Below, one piece after another: positions 1 to 7,672 of a stretch of 64,000 nt of DNA. The position numbers were made by a program, and so were the translations under genes. Position 1 is the first letter of the stretch; the number at the start of each line of letters is the position of its first letter. This DNA comes from Pelagibacterales bacterium SAG-MED19 (GTDB lineage Bacteria > Pseudomonadota > Alphaproteobacteria > Pelagibacterales > Pelagibacteraceae), in assembly GCA_014654035.1 (NCBI GenBank), contig JACWDQ010000001.1, positions 62,001 to 126,000 of the forward strand, read 5' to 3'. Below the pieces are notes generated by a model. It did not search any database, was not told where the DNA came from, and saw nothing but the letters and a program-made list of their open reading frames with translations.

Positions 1-1
1 C

Positions 2-1213
2 TGGCCATTTAAACAACATAAAACCTCTAGAAATATTAAAACTTTACCTCATCACGATAATCTCAAAAGTTTTGGTGCATGCTTTGGTGTTTCTGGTGGA
101 TATGAAAGACCTATGTGGTTTGCCTTAGATGGAGAAAAAGCTGAGTACGAATATAGCTACAATTATCAAAGCTGGTATCCATCAGCAGAATATGAAACCA
201 ATAATACTATCAAAAATGTCGGTTTATTTGATCTGACACCTTTTTCTAAGTTTGAAATAAAATCAGAAAAAGCACACCAAGAGCTTCAAAAGATATGTAC
301 TGCTAACATCAAAAATGAACCAGGTAAATGTACTTATACTCATATGCTTAATCCTGATGGTGGAATAGAAACAGATTTAACAGTTGTTTGTGTTAAAAAT
401 AATCATTTTAGAATAATAAGTTCAGCGGCAACAAGAGAAAGAGATAAATTTCATATAAAAAAATATCTCTCAAAAGATATTGAATTAAAAGACATTACAG
501 ATGATTTGTGTGTGTTCGGATTATTTGGTCCAAAAAGCAGAGATCTAATAAAAACAATATCTAAAGATAATTTTGAAAATAATGATTTTAGATTTGGCAC
601 AGCAAAATATATCACAATTGAAGGTATAAAGATTTGGGCTCAAAGATTGTCTTATGTGGGAGAATTAGGTTACGAATTATATGTTGATTTTAAAGATGCT
701 AAAAAAATTTACGAAATAATCATTAATAAAGGTAAAAATTTTAATCTTTCAAACTGCGGTATGCATGCAATGGATATAATGCGAATGGAAAGTGGATTTT
801 TACATTGGGGTCATGATATTTCTCCTGAGGAAAACCAATATCAAGCTGGATTGTCTTTTACCATCAGCAAAAAAAAGGATGTAGATTTTATAGGAAAAAA
901 AGCAATAGAAAAAATTAAACAAAAAAAGACAAAAACTAGATTTGCCATGTTTACTCTTAAAGAAAGTGAACCAGGAAAGCCTTTATTGTTACATGACGAA
1001 CCTATTTATATTGATAATAAAATTATAGGAAGATCAACGTCAGGGAATTACTCATTCAATTTCAAAAAGAATTTGGTATTTGGTTATATTAAAAATGATT
1101 TATCCAATGATGAGCTTCAATATAAAAATTTATTCATTGAAGTGGAAAAAAAGAAATACCCAATATCAGTTCAATTAGAGGCCCTAAAACGAACAGACTA
1201 TAAAAATTTATAA
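2..1213 (+). CDS. Dimethylglycine/sarcosine dehydrogenase-type protein, C-terminal GcvT part (5' partial)
   Basis: The frame is open from base 2, so the gene begins upstream of the window. The first visible residues include GACFGVSGGYERPMWFA, typical of the linker between the FAD oxidoreductase and the folate-binding GcvT domain in dimethylglycine or sarcosine dehydrogenases. The rest is a GcvT fold with GLFDLTPFSKFEI, GYELYV and a GMHAMDIMRMESG segment. Such enzymes oxidatively demethylate methylated glycines and pass the one-carbon unit to tetrahydrofolate. The exact substrate (dimethylglycine, sarcosine or a related amine) cannot be decided because the FAD half is outside the window. The next gene converges on it and abuts it with no gap. 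Confidence 0.85.
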   Translation, partial: WPFKQHKTSRNIKTLPHHDNLKSFGACFGVSGGYERPMWFALDGEKAEYEYSYNYQSWYPSAEYETNNTIKNVGLFDLTPFSKFEIKSEKAHQELQKICTANIKNEPGKCTYTHMLNPDGGIETDLTVVCVKNNHFRIISSAATRERDKFHIKKYLSKDIELKDITDDLCVFGLFGPKSRDLIKTISKDNFENNDFRFGTAKYITIEGIKIWAQRLSYVGELGYELYVDFKDAKKIYEIIINKGKNFNLSNCGMHAMDIMRMESGFLHWGHDISPEENQYQAGLSFTISKKKDVDFIGKKAIEKIKQKKTKTRFAMFTLKESEPGKPLLLHDEPIYIDNKIIGRSTSGNYSFNFKKNLVFGYIKNDLSNDELQYKNLFIEVEKKKYPISVQLEALKRTDYKNL

Positions 1214-2065
1214 TTAAGTTTGTTTTCTTAATATAAGAACAAAAATTACAGAAGTAATCATCATGATTAATGCATAAGCTGCAGTTGGAACCATATAAGT
1301 CATATTAGTACCAAATAATTGCAATCCTACAAAAACTGCTAAAGTTCCATTTTGAAGTCCAGCTTCTAAAGATATGCATCTTCTTTGGGCAACTCCAGTA
1401 GTAAAAAATTTAGCTATATAAAAAGCTACAACCATCATTGTAACATTTAAGGCTAAAGCAATTGCTCCAGCTTTGGTTATAAACATCACAATGCTATCCC
1501 ATTCTTCAATATATATAGCAATAAAAACAATACAGAATAAACCAATAGATATTTTATTGATAATTTTCATATTGTTTACAATGAAATTACCCCACAGCTT
1601 TCTCAAAATCATTCCAATTATTACTGGAACTGTCACAACAAAAAACATCTTCAAAGATATACTAAGCATTGAAACTTCACTTTTGACGTATGTAATGTCA
1701 AATAATTCAATCGATAAAAAAACTACGTAAGGAACGGATACAATACTAATTAGACTAGTTATTGCTGTTAAAGATATTGAAAGAGCCACATCTCCATTAG
1801 CAAATTTTGTTAGTACATTTGAAGTTACGCCACCAGGAGCTGCAGCAATTAACATTACACCTAAAGCTAATTCAACTGGAGTTCTTAAAATAATTATTAA
1901 GAAATATGCAACAACAGGAAGCAATACTACCTGACAAAACATCCCAATAAAAAAATCTTTAGGACTCTGAACAACTCTTGTAAAATCTTTTACTGTCAAA
2001 GATGCACCTAATCCTAACATGATTAGTGCTAATGCAATTGGTGCTATTGTTGTTACTATACCCAT
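1214..2065 (-). CDS. Bile acid:sodium symporter (BASS) family transporter
   Basis: This is a hydrophobic protein of about 283 residues with roughly nine or ten predicted membrane segments. Family motifs include LGLGASLTVKDF near the N-terminus and APGGVTSNVLTKFANGDVALS in the middle, the sodium-site region of BASS proteins. Later, SLEAGLQNGTLA matches the conserved ExGxQN stretch. A longer start 24 bases upstream is possible, but an AGAGGGG ribosome-binding sequence lies directly before the ATG at 2065, so that start is chosen. Members move organic anions with Na+, for example bile acids, pyruvate or pantoate; the substrate here is unknown. It lies downstream of the regulator gene on the same strand, 63 bp away. 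Confidence 0.85.
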   Translation of the reverse strand: MGIVTTIAPIALALIMLGLGASLTVKDFTRVVQSPKDFFIGMFCQVVLLPVVAYFLIIILRTPVELALGVMLIAAAPGGVTSNVLTKFANGDVALSISLTAITSLISIVSVPYVVFLSIELFDITYVKSEVSMLSISLKMFFVVTVPVIIGMILRKLWGNFIVNNMKIINKISIGLFCIVFIAIYIEEWDSIVMFITKAGAIALALNVTMMVVAFYIAKFFTTGVAQRRCISLEAGLQNGTLAVFVGLQLFGTNMTYMVPTAAYALIMMITSVIFVLILRKQT

Positions 2066-2128
2066 GACCCCTCTGCGTAATATTAACAAAGATAACTTTA
2101 AAGATTTTTATAACTAAATGAAAGAAGT

Positions 2129-3115
2129 TTATGAAATAGTTAAAAGATTTAGTGTCTTTCGCAAAAATTTTGCTTTATTTCTAAAAATTTTTCTTTGATA
2201 AGGAATAACTTTATCAAGATTCATTCCAGTCAATACATATTGTTTTTTATCATTAAGTTTCAAATAACCATGATTTATTAAAAATTTACATTTTCTTATT
2301 ACCGTTGCTCTTGGAATATCTGTCATATCAGATAAAGACATTGCACTTACACCAGATGTTTCATCATTTTCTTGATCTGTGACAATACCTTTATTAAATT
2401 TCATATAGTCTGGAGTTAAAGAGCGTATGTTTGAATCAGTCATATTCTTTTTATAATTAAAAGCTTGGTTCATTACAACAGTACCCCAAAGATGGAAAGT
2501 TGCTATGTCTTCAAACATTTCATGGTAGCCAATAACCATAGGAATTTGCATTCTGTAAAACCATCTCCAACACAAAGAAAAGTTTCTTTTAATTATTTGT
2601 TCAATATATTTTGAATCAATTTTTTTTGTATAAATTCCATCTTTATTAAAAATTTCAGAAATTAAATAAATATATTTAGCCGTTAATTTTATCTGCCTTT
2701 CAGGCTTTACCTGAGAAAAGACAGAACGATCAATTATTATTTGTTTTTTTATTCGCTTTAAAACACCTAATTTTTCAAGTTCTAAAACTTTTCGTCTAAC
2801 AGTTTCTTTAGGTAATTGAAGTTTTTCACAAAGTTCTGTAATACTAAATTTTTCTATATAAAGATTTGATTTTGAATAAAAATGATCAAAGGAATGTTGA
2901 ATATTCATTTGATCGTAAAATTGTAAAGTTTTTTCAACTAAAGAAATTACAATCAGATATTTATAATGATCTTTAAAAGCCTGGTACACATTATTCATCC
3001 AGCTCCATTGATGAACAATCCAATCTCTTCCTAACTGATCATAGCTTCTCATCATATGATCATAAACTTGATCATCAGTAAGTACTTTTGAAAAATCTAT
3101 TTGTCTTAAACTCAT
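2129..3115 (-). CDS. Putative transcriptional regulator with two winged-helix segments
   Basis: No named family is recognised. Two stretches look like helix-turn-helix/winged-helix units: ITELCEKLQLPKETVRRKV in the N-terminal half, and MSLSDMTDIPRATVIRKC near the C-terminus, each followed by a short hydrophobic wing (GVLKRIKKQ and GYLKLNDKKQ). This resembles a duplicated MarR/IclR-like DNA-binding unit, though no effector domain is obvious. The first ATG of the frame is at 3115. A GTG 60 bases further out would add a hydrophobic tail and lacks a clear ribosome site, so ATG is preferred. It is transcribed towards the BASS transporter, which it may regulate. Function is inferred only. Confidence 0.6.
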   Translation of the reverse strand: MSLRQIDFSKVLTDDQVYDHMMRSYDQLGRDWIVHQWSWMNNVYQAFKDHYKYLIVISLVEKTLQFYDQMNIQHSFDHFYSKSNLYIEKFSITELCEKLQLPKETVRRKVLELEKLGVLKRIKKQIIIDRSVFSQVKPERQIKLTAKYIYLISEIFNKDGIYTKKIDSKYIEQIIKRNFSLCWRWFYRMQIPMVIGYHEMFEDIATFHLWGTVVMNQAFNYKKNMTDSNIRSLTPDYMKFNKGIVTDQENDETSGVSAMSLSDMTDIPRATVIRKCKFLINHGYLKLNDKKQYVLTGMNLDKVIPYQRKIFRNKAKFLRKTLNLLTIS

Positions 3116-3227
3116 AATTGTATAAATGAAATAAGAAACCCAAAATGAACATGTGTCAATCAAATAGTGACCCACATTGAACTTTCATTAAATTGATAGG
3201 TAACACACGGTATGATTAACTACACTC

Positions 3228-3458
3228 ATGACTACTAAAGGCTTTGCGGATAATCAAACTCACATCGAGACCCCAAATGATGTAAGTTTTTCTGAAAAGC
3301 CTTTAAAACCTGAACAAATTAAATCTAATAGAGTAGACATAAACGTGTTAAAGGCAAAACTACAAGATACTGAAAGTAAAGAGTTCAAAAAAAATGTTTA
3401 TATACTTTCAACTTTAGTTTTGGGCCTAGGCATTTTAGGAATTTACTTATCTCTATGA
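3228..3458 (+). CDS. Small tail-anchored membrane protein
   Basis: The 76-residue product has a polar, probably flexible N-terminal part and one C-terminal membrane segment (YILSTLVLGLGILGIYLSL) that ends the protein. There is no signal peptide, so the topology is that of a tail-anchored protein with its soluble part in the cytoplasm. A basic and amphipathic stretch, VDINVLKAKLQDTESKEFKK, precedes the membrane segment. The following gene has the same design. No known family is recognised. The start is the first ATG after a short AT-rich leader with no obvious Shine-Dalgarno sequence. Confidence 0.6.
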   Translation: MTTKGFADNQTHIETPNDVSFSEKPLKPEQIKSNRVDINVLKAKLQDTESKEFKKNVYILSTLVLGLGILGIYLSL

Positions 3459-3498
3459 GAAATTTGCAATAATTATTAATTCGTGTTTTAATTGATTT

Positions 3499-3705
3499 AT
3501 GAAAAATATCAGTTCTAGTGTTAAAACCAAAATACTTTCAAGTTATTTAAATACTAACACAACTAAAAATTTACCAAAAAGCACTAATGTTAATGTCTTG
3601 TTAAATAGAGTTAAAACTAACGAGAAAAACGAAGGTAGAAAAAAAATATATTTTTCTGCTGCTGCTTCTGCAGGTCTTTTTTTGTTTGGTTTAATAATCT
3701 TTTAG
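3499..3705 (+). CDS. Small tail-anchored membrane protein, similar in design to its neighbour
   Basis: The 68-residue product has a Ser/Thr/Asn/Lys-rich N-terminal part, then a short NVNVLLNRVKTNEKNEGRKK segment and a C-terminal membrane helix (IYFSAAASAGLFLFGLIIF). The NVxVL...K...K(N/K) pattern followed by a terminal helix matches the preceding 76-residue protein, so the two may be diverged paralogues. They are separated by 40 bp and probably co-transcribed. The function is unknown. The short length makes the call less certain than for larger genes, but the conserved architecture of two adjacent frames supports real coding. Confidence 0.55.
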   Translation: MKNISSSVKTKILSSYLNTNTTKNLPKSTNVNVLLNRVKTNEKNEGRKKIYFSAAASAGLFLFGLIIF

Positions 3706-3768
3706 TAAAATAACCAATTTTCCTAAAAATATTAATATTTCATTAGCTAATTGATATTGAATCAAAAT

Positions 3769-3886
3769 ATTAAACTATTATAAATCAAATTCTAAATAAG
3801 GCGGGGTAGCTCAGTTGGTTAGAGCGCGGGACTCATAAGCCCGAGGTCAGTGGTTCGATCCCACTTCCCGCTACCAATAGTTTAAT
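3769..3886. repeat. 11-bp inverted repeat flanking the tRNA gene
   Basis: ATTAAACTATT at 3769-3779 is the exact reverse complement of AATAGTTTAAT at 3876-3886. The left arm lies 20 bp before the tRNA and the right arm begins at the last base of CCA and runs into the stop of rmlA. In a precursor transcript the two arms could pair and close a long stem around the tRNA. Confidence 0.6.
3800..3876 (+). tRNA. tRNA-Met (anticodon CAT)
   Basis: A complete 77-nt cloverleaf is visible. The acceptor is GGCGGGG with TCCCGCT (G-U pairs at both ends), followed by U8 and A9, the D arm GCTC/GAGC, the anticodon loop CTCATAA, the variable loop AGGTC, the T arm AGTGG/CCACT with loop TTCGATC, then A73 and an encoded CCA. 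The initiator pattern (mispaired 1-72 and GGG/CCC next to the loop) is absent, so elongator Met is most likely; a lysidine-modified tRNA-Ile2 with the same anticodon cannot be fully excluded. The anticodon stem has an A31·G39 mismatch. Confidence 0.93.
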
Positions 3887-4751
3887 TTATTAATTTCTTT
3901 AAATAATTTGAGTATTCACAATTTCCATAAAATTTAATGGATTCCACTATTTGTTTTTTATTAATCCATTTTTTATTTAATGAAATTTCCTCAAGACAGG
4001 CAATTTTAAATCCTTGTCTATTTTCAATTGCTGAGACAAAAGCTGATGTTTTGTAAAAATCTTCAATTGATCCGGTATCAAGCCAAGCACCACCTCTACC
4101 AATTAAATCAGCTGATAATTGTTTTTTTGATTTATAAAAATTTAATAAATCTACAATCTCTACCTCTCCTCTTTTTGAAGGTTTTAATTTTTTTGCATAA
4201 TTTACAACTTTGTTATCAAAAAAATATAAGCCAGTTATAGCTAAATCAGATAAGAATTTTTTAGGTTTTTCTTTAATTGAAATTATCTTGTTTTGTTTGT
4301 TTATTTTAGCAACACCAAAGAGCTCTGGTTTTGAAACTTTGTGCAAAACAACCTTAGCACCTTTTTTAAGTTTTGTATTTATCAAAAGTTTTCCAGTTAA
4401 ATTTTGCCCATAGAAAAAATTATCACCGAGTATCATTGCAACATTTTCTTTACCAATAAATTTTTCACCAATTACAAATGCATCTGGTAATCCTCTTGGT
4501 TTAGACTGCTCTAAATAAGTAATTTTAATTCCTAAATTATTTCCATTGGGTAATAATTTTTTATATTGATTCAATTGACCTTTGTTTACTATAATTAAAA
4601 TATCTTTTATATTAGCTAACATTAAAATAGATAAAGGATAAAAAATTAATGGTTTATCATAAATTGGAAGTAGTTGTTTATTTACAGCTTTGGTTAACGG
4701 ACTCATACGAGTTCCTTGTCCACCAGCTAGTATAATTCCTTTTTTAATCAT
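3882..4751 (-). CDS. rfbA: Glucose-1-phosphate thymidylyltransferase (RmlA)
   Basis: The enzyme joins glucose 1-phosphate and dTTP to give dTDP-glucose, the first step of dTDP-deoxysugar synthesis. The N-terminus shows the nucleotidyltransferase signature GGQGTRMSPLTKAVNKQLLP at about residues 10-29, then LGDNFFYG near residue 108 and GRGGAWLDTG in the C-terminal third. The length of 289 residues is normal. Its start overlaps the end of rmlB by 4 bp, so the two are one operon with rmlB first. The stop lies inside the right arm of the inverted repeat that flanks the tRNA. rmlC and rmlD are not adjacent. Confidence 0.95.
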   Translation of the reverse strand: MIKKGIILAGGQGTRMSPLTKAVNKQLLPIYDKPLIFYPLSILMLANIKDILIIVNKGQLNQYKKLLPNGNNLGIKITYLEQSKPRGLPDAFVIGEKFIGKENVAMILGDNFFYGQNLTGKLLINTKLKKGAKVVLHKVSKPELFGVAKINKQNKIISIKEKPKKFLSDLAITGLYFFDNKVVNYAKKLKPSKRGEVEIVDLLNFYKSKKQLSADLIGRGGAWLDTGSIEDFYKTSAFVSAIENRQGFKIACLEEISLNKKWINKKQIVESIKFYGNCEYSNYLKKLIN

Positions 4752-5761
4752 CCTTTACCAATTCTTCTTACAATGTCTTTTTTTGACAATGAGTTATAGT
4801 ATGTTTTATTCTTGTAATACCAATCAAAAGTTAATCTAATTCCTTGTCTAAAATTTGTCCTTGGACGCCAACCTAATTTATTCTTAATTTTATTACTATT
4901 TAATGCATATCTTATGTCATGTCCTGGGCGATCTTTAACAAATAATATTTTTATTTTTTTTCCTACTTTAAAAATTTTTTTTGAAATATTAATTAATTCT
5001 TTAGAAACTTGTAAATTATTCAAATTTTTATTTGAACCAATGTTGTAAAATTCACCAATTTTTCCTTTTAAAAAAATTTTTAACAAAGCTTCACAATGAT
5101 CTTTTACATATATCCACTCTCTTGAATTTTTTCCTTTTCCATAAATTGGTAAAGGCTTATTGTTTAGAATATTATATATAAGTTTTGGTATTAGTTTTTC
5201 TGGATGTTGTTTTGGTCCATAATTATTTGAGCAATTTGTAATTATTGCAGGAATCTTATAAGTTCTAACATAAGAGCTTACTAAATGATCAGATGCAGCT
5301 TTGCTTGCTGCATAAGGAGAACTTGGTTTATAAGGATAAACTTCTGACGATCTACCAGATAATATGTCCCCATAAACTTCATCTGTTGAAATATGAATTA
5401 GTTTTGACTTATACTTTTTTGAATAATCTTTAAAACACTCTAATAAATTAAAAACACCTACAATATTACTTTGGATAAAATTTTCAGGGTTATCAATTGA
5501 TCTATCTACATGAGTTTCGGCAGCAAGATTAAAAACGGCATCAGGTTTGTGTTTAAAAAGTATTTTTTTAAGTTTTTTATCTTTAATATTGCACTTTATA
5601 AATTTGTATTTTCTTGAATTTATATATTCTTTTGTATTATAAAAATTTGATGAATAACTTACTTTATCAATGTTAATTACATAGAATTTTTTAGAAATAA
5701 GTAAATCTATTAAATTACTTCCAATAAATCCTAATCCACCAGTAACAAGAATTTTTTTCAT
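4748..5761 (-). CDS. rfbB: dTDP-glucose 4,6-dehydratase (RmlB)
   Basis: This is a short-chain dehydrogenase/reductase-fold enzyme that converts dTDP-glucose to dTDP-4-keto-6-deoxyglucose using tightly bound NAD. The Rossmann motif TGGLGFIGSNL is at residues 7-17. The family-specific catalytic T126-D127-E128 triad and Y150xxxK154 are all present, as is the early NLAAETHVDRSI block. Its 337 residues match the family. It is transcribed just after apt (8 bp away) and overlaps rmlA by 4 bp. The product could feed the amino-sugar and C-methyl genes at the far end of the window, but that link is only inferred. Confidence 0.95.
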   Translation of the reverse strand: MKKILVTGGLGFIGSNLIDLLISKKFYVINIDKVSYSSNFYNTKEYINSRKYKFIKCNIKDKKLKKILFKHKPDAVFNLAAETHVDRSIDNPENFIQSNIVGVFNLLECFKDYSKKYKSKLIHISTDEVYGDILSGRSSEVYPYKPSSPYAASKAASDHLVSSYVRTYKIPAIITNCSNNYGPKQHPEKLIPKLIYNILNNKPLPIYGKGKNSREWIYVKDHCEALLKIFLKGKIGEFYNIGSNKNLNNLQVSKELINISKKIFKVGKKIKILFVKDRPGHDIRYALNSNKIKNKLGWRPRTNFRQGIRLTFDWYYKNKTYYNSLSKKDIVRRIGKG

Positions 5762-5769
5762 TTCAATTA

Positions 5770-6297
5770 TTAATGACCCGGAAACTCAATTAAATTTTCT
5801 ACTTTATACCCTTTTTTAATCAAATTGTCAGAACCATTTAAATCAAAAAGATTTATAACGAACACAAAACAAGCAACGTTTCCACCAGATATTTCTATTA
5901 ATTTAGCAGCAGCCTCAGCAGTACCACCTGTTGCGATTAAATCATCAATTATCAGAACTTTATCATCAATATTAAACGAGTCTTTATGCACCTCTATAGT
6001 TGCTGTTCCATACTCTAGTTCAAAATCAACAGTATGGACTTCAGCAGGTAATTTATTTTTTTTTCTCAACATTATAAAAGGTTTTTTTAAAATATATGAA
6101 ACAGCAGATGCAAAAACAAAACCTCTGGACTCAATAGCTGCTATTTTATTAAAGTTATATTTTTTTGACCTTTTCACTATCTGATCAATAGTATTGGCAA
6201 ATGCTTTTTCGTCTTTAATTAGGGTTGTAATGTCTCTAAATAATATACCTTTTTTTGGATAATCAGGAATAGACCTAATAAAATCTTTTAAATTCAT
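5770..6297 (-). CDS. apt: Adenine phosphoribosyltransferase
   Basis: The enzyme salvages adenine with PRPP to make AMP in the cytoplasm. The PRPP-binding signature VLIIDDLIATGGTAEA lies at residues 114-129, and the APT-specific IPDYPKKGILFRDIT is at the N-terminus. The length of 175 residues is normal. The gene is divergent from mtnP with only 41 bp between their starts. This makes biochemical sense, because MtnP releases the adenine that Apt uses. It is probably also co-transcribed with rmlB and rmlA downstream. Confidence 0.95.
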   Translation of the reverse strand: MNLKDFIRSIPDYPKKGILFRDITTLIKDEKAFANTIDQIVKRSKKYNFNKIAAIESRGFVFASAVSYILKKPFIMLRKKNKLPAEVHTVDFELEYGTATIEVHKDSFNIDDKVLIIDDLIATGGTAEAAAKLIEISGGNVACFVFVINLFDLNGSDNLIKKGYKVENLIEFPGH

Positions 6298-6338
6298 AAT
6301 AGTAATTTATAAAACTATAAATAAATTAATTTTTAAAC

Positions 6339-7211
6339 ATGACAATAAATAAATTGGCTATAATAGGTGGTAGTGGTCTTTATGATGTTGAAGAGTTCAA
6401 AAATAGGGAATTATTGGATTTAAACACCCCTTGGGGAAAGCCTTCAGATCAAATTTTAAAAACTAATTATAATAATAAAGAAGTTTATTTTTTACCTCGA
6501 CATGGAAGGGGTCATTTTATTTCTCCATCAAAAATAAACTTCAGAGCAAACATTGATGCTCTAAAGCAATTAGGCGTAACAGATATTGTATCGGTTTCAG
6601 CCGTTGGTTCTTTAAAAGAAAATTTACCACCAGGAAAGTTTGTAATTGTTGATCAATTTATAGACCGGACTTTCGCGAGAGAAAAAACTTTTTTTGATGA
6701 AGAGATTGTTGCCCATGTTTCTATGGCATACCCTACATCTAATGGTTTAATGGATGCCTGTGAAGACGCAATTAAAAAAGAAAAAATTGAATATCAAAGA
6801 AATGGAACATATGTTGTTATGGAAGGTCCACAATTTTCAACGCTAGCAGAGTCTAAATTATATAGATCTTGGAAAGCAGATGTAATTGGGATGACAAACA
6901 TGCCTGAAGCAAAATTAATTAGAGAGGCAGAAATTAGATATGCATCTGTATCTATGGTTACTGATTACGATTGTTGGCATCCAGATCATGAAAATGTTGA
7001 TGTGCAACAAGTGATCAAAGTTTTATTAGGAAATGCTGCAAAAGCAAAAAATATGATAAAAAATTTAATAGAAAATTTTGAAAATCATATTGATCCAAAG
7101 GATCCAACAAATAATTGTTTAGATGTAGCAATCATTACTGCTCCAGAAAAAAGAACAAAAAAAACAATAAATAAATTGAAAACAATTGCAGGTAGAGTTT
7201 TAATCAAATGA
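6339..7211 (+). CDS. mtnP: S-methyl-5'-thioadenosine phosphorylase
   Basis: The enzyme splits methylthioadenosine with phosphate into adenine and 5-methylthioribose 1-phosphate. The N-terminus has AIIGGSGLYDVEEF and the PRHGRGH phosphate-site motif. The substrate region VMEGPQFSTLAESKLYRSW and the family signature GMTNMPEAKLIREAE...TDYDCW follow. The length of 290 residues fits MTA phosphorylase rather than general purine nucleoside phosphorylase. It heads an operon with a lipoprotein gene (4-bp overlap), mtnA, an aldolase and the speD-speE fusion, whose spermidine synthase half makes the MTA it consumes. Confidence 0.95.
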   Translation: MTINKLAIIGGSGLYDVEEFKNRELLDLNTPWGKPSDQILKTNYNNKEVYFLPRHGRGHFISPSKINFRANIDALKQLGVTDIVSVSAVGSLKENLPPGKFVIVDQFIDRTFAREKTFFDEEIVAHVSMAYPTSNGLMDACEDAIKKEKIEYQRNGTYVVMEGPQFSTLAESKLYRSWKADVIGMTNMPEAKLIREAEIRYASVSMVTDYDCWHPDHENVDVQQVIKVLLGNAAKAKNMIKNLIENFENHIDPKDPTNNCLDVAIITAPEKRTKKTINKLKTIAGRVLIK

Positions 7212-7672
7212 AAAAAATTCTTATATTAATATTTTTTTTTGTTTATTCATGTGCCAAACCTACTGTGGTAGAAATAACTCAACCTGACGATGGTCTTTTA
7301 AATTGCAAAGAACTAAAACAAGAGATTGAGGAAACAAATAAAATTAAAGAGGAGGCAGAGTTTTCAAAAGACTCTGGTGGCAACATTGCTAGAGCACTCT
7401 TGTTTTGGCCAGCATGGGCACAATCTTTAAACAATGCTAATGATGCAATGATTGCAGCTAATAGTAGATCTTTTCATTTAATTAAATTAATGAGAGATAA
7501 AAATTGTCCTGGTGCAGACAAACTAAAAGCCAAGATATTAGATAAACCAAAAAAAGAAAATATAAGTGAGTCGAATTTAGCTGATCAACTTAAAACTCTA
7601 AAAGAACTATACGAGGATGGACATCTTTCTGATGAAGAATACACTAAAGCTAAAAAAAGGATTATAGATTAA
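7208..7672 (+). CDS. Lipoprotein with C-terminal SHOCT domain
   Basis: The 154-residue product starts with a lipoprotein signal peptide, MKKILILIFFFVYSC, with the lipidated Cys at 15. A small helical region follows, and the C-terminus (residues 123-154) is a SHOCT-type helical hairpin, LKELYEDGHLSDEEYTKAKK. The protein is predicted to be anchored to a membrane on the periplasmic side. No enzymatic function is recognised. It lies between mtnP and mtnA with a 4-bp overlap upstream and 1-bp overlap downstream, so it is translated with the MTA-salvage enzymes. Why an envelope protein sits there is unclear. Confidence 0.8.
   Translation: MKKILILIFFFVYSCAKPTVVEITQPDDGLLNCKELKQEIEETNKIKEEAEFSKDSGGNIARALLFWPAWAQSLNNANDAMIAANSRSFHLIKLMRDKNCPGADKLKAKILDKPKKENISESNLADQLKTLKELYEDGHLSDEEYTKAKKRIID

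Noticed and set aside
1473-1730. An 85-residue frame on the + strand
   Set aside because: It lies fully inside the BASS transporter gene on the opposite strand and has the hydrophobic composition expected of an antisense shadow.
3800-3876. Initiator tRNA-fMet
   Set aside because: The 1-72 position can form a G-U pair and the three G-C pairs beside the anticodon loop are not intact, so the initiator pattern is absent.
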